A stretch of 64,000 bases of DNA from Hyphomicrobiales bacterium (GTDB taxonomy: Bacteria > Pseudomonadota > Alphaproteobacteria > Rhizobiales > Rhizobiaceae), in NCBI GenBank assembly GCA_017305925.1, contig JAFKJW010000198.1, positions 22,282 through 86,281 on the forward strand, given 5' to 3'. The stretch's first letter is position 1. Every line of letters begins with the position of its first letter. A program made the translations under genes and the position numbers. This document shows positions 18,952 to 26,961 of this stretch, piece after piece. The notes under the pieces were generated by a model. It worked only from the letters and a program-made list of their open reading frames with translations, was not told the DNA's origin and did no database searches.

Positions 18952-20337
18952 TCACCAGAGACCGAACCACCATGTGGCGAGGCCGAGAAACGAGAAGAAG
19001 CCGACGATGTCCGTGACGGCGGTCACGAAGACGGCCGAAGCCACCGCCGGATCGGCGCCGAACCGGTCGAGCACCAGCGGGATGACGATGCCGCCCAGCG
19101 CCGCGGCGAACATGTTGATGATCATCGCGCATGCGATCACGCCGCCGATATTGGGGTCATTGAACCACAACCACGCGACGAGGCCGATCAGCATGGCGAA
19201 CACGATGCCGTTGATGAAGCCGACGCCCATCTCGCGGCGGATGATGCGGCCGGCATTGTAGATGTCGAGATCCTTGGTCGCCAAGGCGCGCACCGTCACC
19301 GTCATCGTCTGCGAGGCGGCATTGCCGCCCATGCCGGCGACGATCGGCATCAGCACGGCAAGCGCGACGATCTTCTCGATCGTGTGATCGAAGAGCCCGA
19401 TGACCGAGGCGGCGACGAAGGCCGTGACCAGATTGACCAGGAGCCACGGAACCCTGAGGCGCGAGGTGGTGAGCACGCGGTCGGACAGTTCCTCGTCGCC
19501 GACGCCGCCCATGCGCATCAGGTCCACGTCGTCGATCGTCAGCACGCCGACCAGCCGGTCGTTCTCGTCGACCACGGCGGCCGACAGGAGGTCGTACTGC
19601 TCGAACTCGCGCGCCGCCTCCTCCTGGTCCATGGTGGCCGGGATGGCATGGCGCGTCTCGTGCATGATGTCGGCAATCTTCACCCCGCGCTTGCCGCGCA
19701 GGATCTGGTCGAGATCGATCGCGCCGAGAAGCTTGAAGGTCGGATCGATGACGAAGACCTGCGAGAAGCGGTCCGGCAGATCGTTGTCCTCGCGCAAATA
19801 GTCGATGGTCTGCCCGACGGTCCAGAACGGCGGGACGGCGACGAACTCGGTCTGCATGCGCCGCCCGGCGGTCTCCTCCGGGTAGTCGAGGGCGCGGCGC
19901 AGCCGTATGCGCTCGGTGAAGGGCAGCTTGGCCAGGATCTCGTCCCGGTCCTCCTGGTCGAGATCCTCCAGGATGTAGACGGCGTCGTCCGAATCGAGCT
20001 CCTGCACCGCCTGCGCGATCTGCTCGTTGGGCAGGGCGTCGATGATGTCCTCGCGGATCGCATCGTCGACCTCGGTGAGCGCGGAGAAGTCGAATTCCTT
20101 GCCGAGCAGCTCGACCAAAGCGAGGCGCTGCTCGGGCATAAGCGCTTCCAGCAGGTCACCGAGCTCGGACTGGTGCAACTGCTCGACATCGTGCTTCAGC
20201 GTGAGCGTGTCGCGGTCGGCGATCGCCGCGCCGACATGCGTCAGGAACGCCGGCGCGATGCTGCCGTCATCGCCATAGATGTCGGGGTGAGCCGCATCCG
20301 GGCGCGGGGCCGTGATGTCCTCGTGCGTGCCTTCCAC
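18952..20337 (-). CDS. mgtE: MgtE family magnesium transporter
   Basis: This 461-aa protein has the full MgtE layout. An N-terminal superhelical domain (LHQSELGDLLEALMPEQR and following acidic repeats) leads into two CBS domains (about residues 145-265, including VSAAVVDEN-like and GVLTIDDVDLM segments). Five C-terminal membrane helices follow, including the pore segment PIVAGMGGNAASQTMT. It is a Mg2+-gated Mg2+ channel of the inner membrane. The start is GTG 20337 with GGAGAGG upstream. It is the last recognisable chromosomal gene before the prophage. Confidence 0.95.
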   Translation of the reverse strand: MEGTHEDITAPRPDAAHPDIYGDDGSIAPAFLTHVGAAIADRDTLTLKHDVEQLHQSELGDLLEALMPEQRLALVELLGKEFDFSALTEVDDAIREDIIDALPNEQIAQAVQELDSDDAVYILEDLDQEDRDEILAKLPFTERIRLRRALDYPEETAGRRMQTEFVAVPPFWTVGQTIDYLREDNDLPDRFSQVFVIDPTFKLLGAIDLDQILRGKRGVKIADIMHETRHAIPATMDQEEAAREFEQYDLLSAAVVDENDRLVGVLTIDDVDLMRMGGVGDEELSDRVLTTSRLRVPWLLVNLVTAFVAASVIGLFDHTIEKIVALAVLMPIVAGMGGNAASQTMTVTVRALATKDLDIYNAGRIIRREMGVGFINGIVFAMLIGLVAWLWFNDPNIGGVIACAMIINMFAAALGGIVIPLVLDRFGADPAVASAVFVTAVTDIVGFFSFLGLATWWFGLW

Positions 20338-20904
20338 CGGCGCCTCTCCGATCTCAAAGCGTGTCGCGACCTTTCAGATTCGCTCTTCCCGCTTTAAGCC
20401 CTTGCTTCGTCGCATGCCGTTGTCCCGAAACCGGTTCGGCGGCATGTTTCAGGGTCCACTCAGGCCTGCAACGTGCGGCGCCCTCCTTGGTTCGCCTCCC
20501 ACGGCTCAGGATCTGGCGACATGCCGCCATCCGGACCCGGCTTCCCGGCCCAGCGGAGGCATGCTCTCGTTTTGATTAGCCTGCACGATCCTGAAAGACA
20601 AAGCGATTTGCAGGCGGCCTCGAGGGCATTCCCGGTCTTGCAAGCGTCATGCGCCGCAGCCGCCGCGCAAACACAGCGGCGCCAAGACGATCTCTGAAGG
20701 AAGATGGTGCGGTCGAGAAGATACGCAAAATCGCTGCAGCGCGCAGATTTCTGGGCTCAAGATGTCCCACTCAGCCCATCTCGATGGTGTTATGAACCAA
20801 GGGGATAGGAGACAGGTGTCCCACGCGTTTATCCCCTCAAAATTGTCCCCTGGAATCGGAAACTGTGGAGAAACGCAGTCCTCAAGCGTGACACGTCGGG
20901 GTGT
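20338..20904. other. Intergenic stretch at the chromosome/prophage border
   Basis: No convincing gene was found in these 567 bases. The left part carries inverted repeats of the rhizobial intergenic type. The part from about 20740 to 20880 has T/G-rich motifs with repeated TGTCCC words that look unlike the neighbouring coding DNA. They might be a remnant of an insertion sequence end, but this could not be confirmed. The left attachment site of prophage A should lie here, but its partner is outside the window. Confidence 0.5.
20413..20446. repeat. RIME-like palindromic intergenic element
   Basis: CATGCCG at 20413-20419 pairs with CGGCATG at 20440-20446 around a loop beginning TTGTCCCGAAACCGG. 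The sequence resembles the rhizobial intergenic mosaic elements that carry a GTTGTCCC-GAAACCG core within inverted GCATG arms. Confidence 0.45.
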
Positions 20905-21333
20905 CTATAGCCCCTTCGCTTTCGCATAGTCGTTGGCGCTGGGTCGCTGCGCGACGCCGGCCATCAGCTCGGTGAACTTCCGCTCGATGAATTCGATCGC
21001 CTCGTCCCGGGTGTCGACGATCATCGATCCGCCGCCCATCCGGCTGGTCTCGCGATTGTGGCCGCTCGGGAAGGCGCCCCACAGGCCCGCCGACGTGCCC
21101 GCACCCATGACGTAGATGCGGCCTGCGTTCTGGCCCTCGAATCTGGCGGCAAAATCCTTCGGCCGAGTCTCGCCGCCAATGGTCGTCCTGCCCCATTCCA
21201 GGTGGACGCGGCCGCCACGGGCTAGGACCTCCCTGAAGGCCGCCGCAACCGACACGAACGGCCCGAGTGTCTCATCCTCGTCGACGACGAGATAGCCGCG
21301 GCCTTCCCTCTTCACTTCCATGCGTTTCGACAT
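20905..21333 (-). CDS. Hypothetical protein at the prophage left end
   Basis: This 142-aa protein, counted from ATG 21333 (MSKRMEVKREGRGYLVVDEDE), is unrecognised. It has no signal peptide or membrane segment and contains a glycine-rich centre (IYVMGAGTSAGLWGAFPSGHN). A longer frame reaches 21435 without better support. It is the last minus-strand gene of prophage A and may be cargo rather than a structural gene. Confidence 0.6.
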   Translation of the reverse strand: MSKRMEVKREGRGYLVVDEDETLGPFVSVAAAFREVLARGGRVHLEWGRTTIGGETRPKDFAARFEGQNAGRIYVMGAGTSAGLWGAFPSGHNRETSRMGGGSMIVDTRDEAIEFIERKFTELMAGVAQRPSANDYAKAKGL

Positions 21334-21500
21334 GGCGAAAGAATAGGGTGCCTTCAGACGAACGAAAAGCCCGCCCCGGCGAACCGGAGCGGGCCGTTGC
21401 CTAAGATGCGGCCGTAAGGTCCGCCGCGCGATCACGCTACCATGGGAGCGGGCGGGCGCCTCGGCCAGGGCTGATCATGTAGAGTGCCAGACGGACGACT

Positions 21501-21872
21501 TCACGGCGGCGGCCGACCCGTCATCGCATACCAGTATCCGGCCGCGCCGGCGGCCGCTGCCAGAAGCGCTTTGCCGACACCCCACATCATCTGTCCCAGC
21601 CTGCCGGCGAACATCACGCGATCTCTGACGCGCTCCAGCTCGGCCGTGGTAGGCCGGATGCCGTCAACCGACTTTTCGAGCCCATCGAGCCGGTGCTTGA
21701 TACCGAGGATTTCAAGCCGCATCGCCTCGGCCGCCTCATAGCCGCGGCGCCGGCTTTCGGCGGCCTCATGGCCCTGCTGAGTGAGCACGGCCAGCGATGC
21801 GACCATAGCCTTGATCTGTTCTTCAAGGCGCACTTGCCGTTCGGCCATGGATTCGCGGGTCATTTCCAGCAC
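21501..21872 (-). CDS. DUF1515-like protein with C-terminal membrane segment (possible holin)
   Basis: This 123-aa protein has an N-terminal coiled coil (RQVRLEEQIKAMVASLAVL), a central RRGYEAAEAMRLEILGIKHRLD segment and a C-terminal hydrophobic stretch (ALLAAAAGAAGYWYAM). The layout matches DUF1515 proteins common in rhizobial prophages. It overlaps the Rz1-like gene by 13 bp within the lysis block, so a holin or lysis-accessory role is plausible but unproven. The start could also be the ATG of MTRESMAERQ. Confidence 0.65.
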   Translation of the reverse strand: MLEMTRESMAERQVRLEEQIKAMVASLAVLTQQGHEAAESRRRGYEAAEAMRLEILGIKHRLDGLEKSVDGIRPTTAELERVRDRVMFAGRLGQMMWGVGKALLAAAAGAAGYWYAMTGRPPP

Positions 21873-22057
21873 CCCCGTGCTCGGCCGAAGCGATCGGTGG
21901 CGACGAGGTAGCGGGAGATCGTCTCCTCACGCTGCACGAGGCTCACGGGATCATTCGCCTTCGGCGGCTGTCGCCAGCCGGCGCAATTGCTCGCACTGGT
22001 CTGGCAGCCCGCCAAGGTCAAGGCAGATGCGATAGCGATCCATGCCGTCCACTTCAT
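21860..22057 (-). CDS. Rz1-like outer-membrane spanin lipoprotein
   Basis: This 65-aa protein begins MKWTAWIAIASALTLAGC, a lipoprotein signal with lipobox LAGC (Cys18), followed by a short periplasmic tail. It overlaps the preceding gene by 107 bp in a different frame, the classic Rz/Rz1 overlap. Spanin pairs fuse the inner and outer membranes at the last step of lysis. Confidence 0.78.
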   Translation of the reverse strand: MKWTAWIAIASALTLAGCQTSASNCAGWRQPPKANDPVSLVQREETISRYLVATDRFGRARGCWK

Positions 22058-22232
22058 GGTCGATCCCTTCCCGTTTCACGAATGCGGCGACATCGGCCTC
22101 CAGTCGTTCCACAGCGGCCTGTTGATGCCCGTCATGCCTGCCGATGAGATAGAGCGGCCCGGCGGCCAGCAGCACGCCAGCGACCGCGCCCGCCCCGAGC
22201 TTGAGCCAGTCGAGGAGTCCGAACATCAGCAT
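21951..22232 (-). CDS. Rz-like inner-membrane spanin
   Basis: This protein of about 93 aa has one N-terminal membrane helix (LKLGAGAVAGVLLAAGPLYLI). A charged helical periplasmic part follows (HQQAAVERLEADVAAFVKREG), the usual i-spanin layout. The gene overlaps the embedded Rz1-like lipoprotein gene. I used the ATG at 22232; an ATG two codons later is equally possible. It overlaps the DUF6527 gene end by a few bases. Confidence 0.72.
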   Translation of the reverse strand: MLMFGLLDWLKLGAGAVAGVLLAAGPLYLIGRHDGHQQAAVERLEADVAAFVKREGIDHEVDGMDRYRICLDLGGLPDQCEQLRRLATAAEGE

Positions 22233-22522
22233 GATCTCCAGACGCCATCGGTCAGATAGCCATGCCAATGCGGCCCGCCATTCGTCTTGAGCGCTACCGA
22301 TTCCCGGACCGTCGGTTTATCGCGAGATCCGTTCCAGAAGGTCCAAGCGCCAGCGCCAGCCACCTTCACCGCGCCAATATCGCCGCACCCGCACGGACAT
22401 TGGAAATGGAAACCCGAGGGCGAATTGCCCTCAGCGTCATAGAACTTGATGCTCCCGGCGGGAGCATCGATGATGCTGTCAACCCGTTGCGCCGCAACCG
22501 GATCGGTCTTGACCTCGCCCAT
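22226..22522 (-). CDS. DUF6527-like Cys/His metal-binding protein
   Basis: This 98-aa protein, counted from ATG 22522 (MGEVKTDPVAAQRV), contains FHFQCPCGCGDIGAVKV and a C-terminal GGPHWHGYLTDGVWRSC. These Cys and His residues suggest a zinc site, as in DUF6527 proteins found near phage lysozyme genes. The function is unknown. It sits between endolysin and spanin genes. Confidence 0.7.
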   Translation of the reverse strand: MGEVKTDPVAAQRVDSIIDAPAGSIKFYDAEGNSPSGFHFQCPCGCGDIGAVKVAGAGAWTFWNGSRDKPTVRESVALKTNGGPHWHGYLTDGVWRSC

Positions 22523-22526
22523 CGCC

Positions 22527-23330
22527 TCAACCCTCCACCGCACCGCGGATATCCTGCACGGCGGCGATGATCTGCCGGCGCAGCAGGAGCACGACAATCA
22601 GGCAGCCAAGCGCCAGGCCGCCGATCGCCAGCACGGTCTGCCAGTCGGCACCGAGGAAGCCCGCCAGGCCGACGCCGCCCGAGCCGAAGATGCCGGTGAT
22701 CCAGCCCCAAAGGCTCGTCTTGCTCTTGACCTGATCTTCGACCGCCCCAGGAACGACCGGCTTCGGCACCTCGACGGGAACTTCGATCTTGACCGGCGGC
22801 GGCGCATCCGGCTCGACGGACATCTTGAGCGCGTCGGCGCGCACCGCCGAGACGCGGGAGGTCCAGCCCTTGCCGAACGTCGGCCACGTCTTCAGGCCCT
22901 TGAGAAACGTCATGCGCTTGTCGCACAGGTCGTTGATGACCGTGGCGCGCATGAGCTTCTTCGTTGCGGCAAGCGTGGACGGGCCAATCTTGCCGTCGAC
23001 TTTCGCGCCAACCGCCTGCTGGAGGAACTTCGCCGCTCGATCCGGACCACTGTTCACGGCGAAGTCGAAGACGGCGAAGTCGATGCCGCCGGGGAGTTCG
23101 GCGCCCGCAACCGCGTCCCAATAGTGGCGGCGATAGACAGTGGCCACCTGTTCGTCGGTGATCTTGCGCAGATCGTCCTTGGTGGCGCCCGGCTTCACGA
23201 AGCGGCGAAAATTGGCGAGGGTAACGCCCTTCATCGTGGCGCCACCCGGATCGGCCGGATGATCCGACCATCCGCCCTCATGCTTCAGGACGAGCGAAAG
23301 CGCCCGCGAAAAGTTGCGGTCCATGGTCAT
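22527..23330 (-). CDS. Glycoside hydrolase 108 endolysin with membrane anchor
   Basis: This 267-aa protein has an N-terminal GH108 domain with the catalytic-Glu motif HEGGWSDHPADPGG (Glu at about residue 18) and ITDEQVATVYRRHYWD. A peptidoglycan-binding-3-like segment follows (VGAKVDGKIGPSTLAA). After residue about 185 there is a proline/valine linker and one or two C-terminal hydrophobic segments (VLAIGGLALGCLIVVLLL). It cleaves peptidoglycan at lysis. The C-terminal anchor is unusual for a soluble endolysin and is discussed in the findings. An alternative start is the ATG two codons later. Confidence 0.88.
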   Translation of the reverse strand: MTMDRNFSRALSLVLKHEGGWSDHPADPGGATMKGVTLANFRRFVKPGATKDDLRKITDEQVATVYRRHYWDAVAGAELPGGIDFAVFDFAVNSGPDRAAKFLQQAVGAKVDGKIGPSTLAATKKLMRATVINDLCDKRMTFLKGLKTWPTFGKGWTSRVSAVRADALKMSVEPDAPPPVKIEVPVEVPKPVVPGAVEDQVKSKTSLWGWITGIFGSGGVGLAGFLGADWQTVLAIGGLALGCLIVVLLLRRQIIAAVQDIRGAVEG

Positions 23331-23359
23331 ATCCTTTCAAATGTGGTTGGATTGCCGGC

Positions 23360-23476
23360 ATGACCGGCTATGAGAAATCGCCCGAATACGGTGGCCCGCG
23401 CGTCACGCGATGGACGTATGCGGGTCTGCTGCTGGTGATCGCGGCTATTGCGAGCTGGCTGCTCTGGTCAGGCTGA
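23360..23476 (+). CDS. Small single-pass membrane protein
   Basis: This plus-strand 38-codon gene starts MTGYEKSPEYGGPRVTRW. A single hydrophobic helix follows (YAGLLLVIAAIASWLLW). It faces away from the endolysin gene, 29 bp upstream of its start. Short proteins with this MTGYEKSP-YGGP opening followed by one helix look familiar from rhizobial genomes and prophages. The function is unknown. Confidence 0.55.
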   Translation: MTGYEKSPEYGGPRVTRWTYAGLLLVIAAIASWLLWSG

Positions 23477-23550
23477 TTGCAGGTGCCTTACAGCCCGGCT
23501 AGTCACGCTCCAGGCCGGGGATGATCACCGCTTTCCCGCCGGGGCGGGCG

Positions 23551-25809
23551 TTATTCAGCCCTCCAATAGTAGACTGCGCCCGACGTAACAGCCGCGCCGC
23601 TTGCAGTGAAGCCGGTTGCGGTCAAGGTGATGGTAGAGGGCTGTGCAGAGAGGCCGTTTGCCACCTTCGCACCGACGAACGTGCCGTCGTTCTTGTAGAT
23701 CTGCACGATTTTCGGCGGGTAGCCGACGAACACGTCCAAATTTGCGCCCGTCGCGAGATAGGCGCCAAATTGTGGCTCGTTGTCCCGCATCTGGGAGCCG
23801 GCGATATTGTGCTGCTTCGCGCCGGAACTGACCATACGCACCTTGACGCTCGACCCTCGCCATTTGATGTCCCCGTCGACCGCCAGCCAGTTTGCCGGCG
23901 TGCCGCAGATCGTCTCGTCGATGTGCACGCTATAGATGAGGCTGCCCGTGGCGCCCTTCAGCTTTACCAGGCAAGGAGCGGTCACGAAGCAGTCGTCATA
24001 GACGTTGCCTCTGATGTTGATGTTTTCGATCCGCCCCGTGGCCTCGGCCGACAGGTCGGCAACCAGCAGCGGCACGTCGCGGCGCACGAAGGTGTTTCCG
24101 TCGATGGTCAGGCCTGTAAGGCCCTTCGTCGCCCGGACCAGCGGGTTGTCACCTGTCTGTCGCGTGGTCGATGAGTTCGAGATCGTGTTGCCGGTGATTG
24201 TTATGCCCTTGCCGGAAATCAGGTCGAAAAGGCAGGCGTCGTCACTGTTCCATCCGCAATACCAGTTGTTGCCGGTGAAAACGACGTCATTGCCATAGCC
24301 CTTGATAACCCGAGCATAGGAATCGCATTGGTTGCCGACAATCGTGAAGCCCCGCGCATTGACCGCGTTGTTACCGGTGACGCGGAACAAGTGCTGATAA
24401 AATCCGTGGATTCGCGAGTTCCGTATGGTGAAACCCCGAAACCCGCCTGCGAGTGACCCCAAATAGCCGGAAGGCTCCTGGATGACATCCGCTGGGTCGG
24501 GGTAGTCTAGAATGAACGCGTCGTCGTAGACCAGGACGCCGAAAAGGCAGTTGTCAAGGACCAGACCGCGACCGCGCATCTTGGCGACATGCCTGGTCGC
24601 CTCGAAGCAGCAGTCGAAAAATTGCCAGTCCATGTCGACGCGATTGTCTGTCCGGATCGACGTGAACAATGCTGCGCCCTCGACGTCTCCGACGCCACGA
24701 AATCGGATATGCCTGAAATTGTAGGCCTCTTGGCCCAGCCGAAAGCCCTGTGTGGCGCCGTCGAGAAATTGGATGACGGTGGGCGCCGTAAAAAAGCCGT
24801 CGCCCTGGATCGTGAGATTGACCTTGCCATAAGGTATTGTGATATCCCGCGTGTAGATCGTCCCGGCCGGCAATACCAGCGTGTCGCCGAATTTCAGGAC
24901 ATCGAGAGCCGCTTGGAGCGCTGCCGCGCTGTCAATCTTGTCGCCGGGGGCGTCCGTGAGGTAGTTCCCGGTCACGACTCCAAAGGCTTCGGCGCGCCAA
25001 CATCCTTCGCTCTTCAAGACGTATAGCTTCACCCCGCCAGCCATCTGGACATGGTTATCGGCCGCGTCCGATGCGGCGACTCTGTACCGATACCCAGCCG
25101 CCTCGAATTCATCTCCCTCGCCGACATCTGCGTATGCGGTCGCGGTGTCGGCCAGCATGAGCGGAACGGTCTTGAAGCGCCTCTTTGGCGTTCGCGCGAC
25201 GAAATTCGCCTCAACGTTGCCACGCAGGGCCAACTTCGTCGGCTCCACCGAAAGATCGGGGCTATCGGGCGCAGGAAGGGCGCCGGCAACGGCAGTGACA
25301 TCGTCGATGATGGCTGCGACAGCGGCGACGGGAGCCGCAAGCGGCATGACCTCATCTCGCAGACTTTGCGTCTCGTCGCGCGCCTCTTGCGCATCGTCCC
25401 GTGCTTCCCGAGCCTCGTCCCGCGCCGCCCGGGCAAGGATTACCTGCGCCGTGGCATCGTCCACGCTGTCGGCTGGGACAAGATCGGAGATGTCCGCGAG
25501 ATTGGCAGTTGGCGCGTCAGGGACGACGAGCGTCCACGTGGCATAGGTCGTGACCTGATCCCCGACCGTGACATAGACCGTCGCAGTGTAATTGGTCCCA
25601 GCGAGACCGCGCGCGTTCGGCCACAGCCGCGCGCTGATGTTGCCGCTGAGGCCCACCGCCACTTTGACTGGCGCCGGTAAGACCACGACGTCGCCGTCAT
25701 GCTCGCGACCGGAGACGATGAACACGACCGTCGCGTTGTTCAGCGGCGTGCCGTCCGCGCGCAGGATCGCGCCCGTGACTGTGCATTTATCAAGAGGCGC
25801 TATGCCCAT
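23551..25809 (-). CDS. Tail spike with right-handed beta-helix domain
   Basis: This 752-aa protein has an N-terminal immunoglobulin-like region (about 1-100) and a coiled coil with repeated ARDEAREARDDAQEARDE heptads (about 120-145). A linker leads to a pectate-lyase-type beta-helix (about 290-650) with repeated FTIRNSRIHGF and GITITGNTISNSS rungs. The C-terminal domain is short. Such spikes bind and often cleave surface polysaccharide. No catalytic residues could be assigned. It lies between the lysis genes and the tail fibre genes. Confidence 0.85.
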   Translation of the reverse strand: MGIAPLDKCTVTGAILRADGTPLNNATVVFIVSGREHDGDVVVLPAPVKVAVGLSGNISARLWPNARGLAGTNYTATVYVTVGDQVTTYATWTLVVPDAPTANLADISDLVPADSVDDATAQVILARAARDEAREARDDAQEARDETQSLRDEVMPLAAPVAAVAAIIDDVTAVAGALPAPDSPDLSVEPTKLALRGNVEANFVARTPKRRFKTVPLMLADTATAYADVGEGDEFEAAGYRYRVAASDAADNHVQMAGGVKLYVLKSEGCWRAEAFGVVTGNYLTDAPGDKIDSAAALQAALDVLKFGDTLVLPAGTIYTRDITIPYGKVNLTIQGDGFFTAPTVIQFLDGATQGFRLGQEAYNFRHIRFRGVGDVEGAALFTSIRTDNRVDMDWQFFDCCFEATRHVAKMRGRGLVLDNCLFGVLVYDDAFILDYPDPADVIQEPSGYLGSLAGGFRGFTIRNSRIHGFYQHLFRVTGNNAVNARGFTIVGNQCDSYARVIKGYGNDVVFTGNNWYCGWNSDDACLFDLISGKGITITGNTISNSSTTRQTGDNPLVRATKGLTGLTIDGNTFVRRDVPLLVADLSAEATGRIENINIRGNVYDDCFVTAPCLVKLKGATGSLIYSVHIDETICGTPANWLAVDGDIKWRGSSVKVRMVSSGAKQHNIAGSQMRDNEPQFGAYLATGANLDVFVGYPPKIVQIYKNDGTFVGAKVANGLSAQPSTITLTATGFTASGAAVTSGAVYYWRAE

Positions 25810-25959
25810 GACATTCTCATCCTAACCGGCGAATAAAAAGACCCGCTCGTCAGCGGGAGGTGGCCGCGACAATGGCAAAGCGCGGCGAAATCTGTTCAGA
25901 GCCACTCGACGCCGCCGGAACCTCGTGCTTGGCTGAGTTTCAACCTCAAGGGGGCGGTC

Positions 25960-26466
25960 TTGCCATTTGTTTCTATCGAAGAATTTCCACCGCCGTGGGT
26001 GTTCGGCATATCGGCTCTGCTTGGGCCGGGCTCGACGGTGCTACCCGGAAATTGGCTTCGGGTCATGACGCTAAACGCTCAACGCAATGCCAAGGCGAGC
26101 GATATGCTGACCATGGAGAACGCCACAGAACGCATCAGGCTCGAACTCGAGCCTGATGCCCCAAGTAGAAAGAAATGCGTATTCGTATACCCACGCATCG
26201 AAGACTCTCGCCTATACTGCGACGGCGGTCGGACGGATGTGTTCTACTGGGTCACACCGGTTGAAAAACTTGATAAAGTTTTCGTCGCAAATCCGGCAGC
26301 AATGCCCGTTGGTGACGCTCTTAGAGCCCCGGCACAGAATCTCATTCTGGCGGCTACCATGTACTGGATTGACGGCCCGACTCCGCCCTTCCCTCCTCCG
26401 ATAGAAATCCTTCTTCCATGCCCCATCCGTATCGTGAGCAGGTTGCCGGATGGTAACTTGGGATAA
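25960..26466 (+). CDS. Hypothetical plus-strand cargo protein
   Basis: This 168-aa frame starts at TTG 25960, with AAGGGGG just upstream. I do not recognise the family. The sequence has VLPGNWLRVMTLN near residue 28, a conserved-looking LEPDAPSRKKCVFVYP and a Pro-rich segment, and no signal peptide. The DNA is less GC-rich than its neighbours and runs against the late genes, between the spike and the tail-fibre assembly gene. This is the pattern of an inserted lysogenic-conversion gene. A weak resemblance to toxin-like ADP-ribosyl domains was considered but cannot be supported. Confidence 0.6.
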   Translation: MPFVSIEEFPPPWVFGISALLGPGSTVLPGNWLRVMTLNAQRNAKASDMLTMENATERIRLELEPDAPSRKKCVFVYPRIEDSRLYCDGGRTDVFYWVTPVEKLDKVFVANPAAMPVGDALRAPAQNLILAATMYWIDGPTPPFPPPIEILLPCPIRIVSRLPDGNLG

Positions 26467-26487
26467 GCTTGGTCAACTCGTTCTCCG

Positions 26488-26958
26488 TCATACAGCCCAA
26501 CCGACCTTGATGTCGATCGCGTCGAGGTCGACAACATCCTCTGCGGCTAGTGCAGCATCTTTCAGGTCACGAGCGTGCTGGCGAAGCTGGGCATAATGAT
26601 CACCGACACCGGCGGCGAGGCCGAGCCCAGCGGCGGGCGTGGCGAGCGGAATGCGGACGTTCTCCATCGCGATCCAGCCCGCCTGATACGATTCCGGCCA
26701 CGGAACGGCCTCGGAGGCTGCCGCCAGCGCGGTCGTGGCCATGGCGCCCATATCTGCGCGGGAGCCCTCGTCCAACGCGACATGCAGGACGGCTTCGCCC
26801 ACTGTCACCGGAGCGCCTGCCGCAAGGGCGGCGCCGAGCCTCGCATCGATAGCGGCAAGCTTGGCGGCGCGGAGGGCATCCAGCCCAGGCTCAAGCGCCG
26901 CCAGTTCCTCCGAGGTGAAGTCCCTCGTTTCGCCGGTAGAGCAATCAACTACGGGCAT
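26488..26958 (-). CDS. DUF4376-like tail fibre assembly protein
   Basis: This 156-aa protein resembles DUF4376-type domains, with VTVGEAVLHVALDEGSRAD followed by MGAMATTALAA and a C-terminal QLRQHARDLKDAALAAEDV helix. These domains usually occur in tail fibre assembly proteins or next to fibre genes. It lies 3 bp downstream of the fibre gene and is probably co-translated with it. Confidence 0.65.
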   Translation of the reverse strand: MPVVDCSTGETRDFTSEELAALEPGLDALRAAKLAAIDARLGAALAAGAPVTVGEAVLHVALDEGSRADMGAMATTALAAASEAVPWPESYQAGWIAMENVRIPLATPAAGLGLAAGVGDHYAQLRQHARDLKDAALAAEDVVDLDAIDIKVGWAV

Positions 26959-26961
26959 GGC

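Noticed and set aside
18361..20397. Plus-strand frame of 678 codons opposite the MerR gene and mgtE
   Set aside because: Spans two genuine minus-strand genes and their spacer; composition typical of reverse-strand reading.
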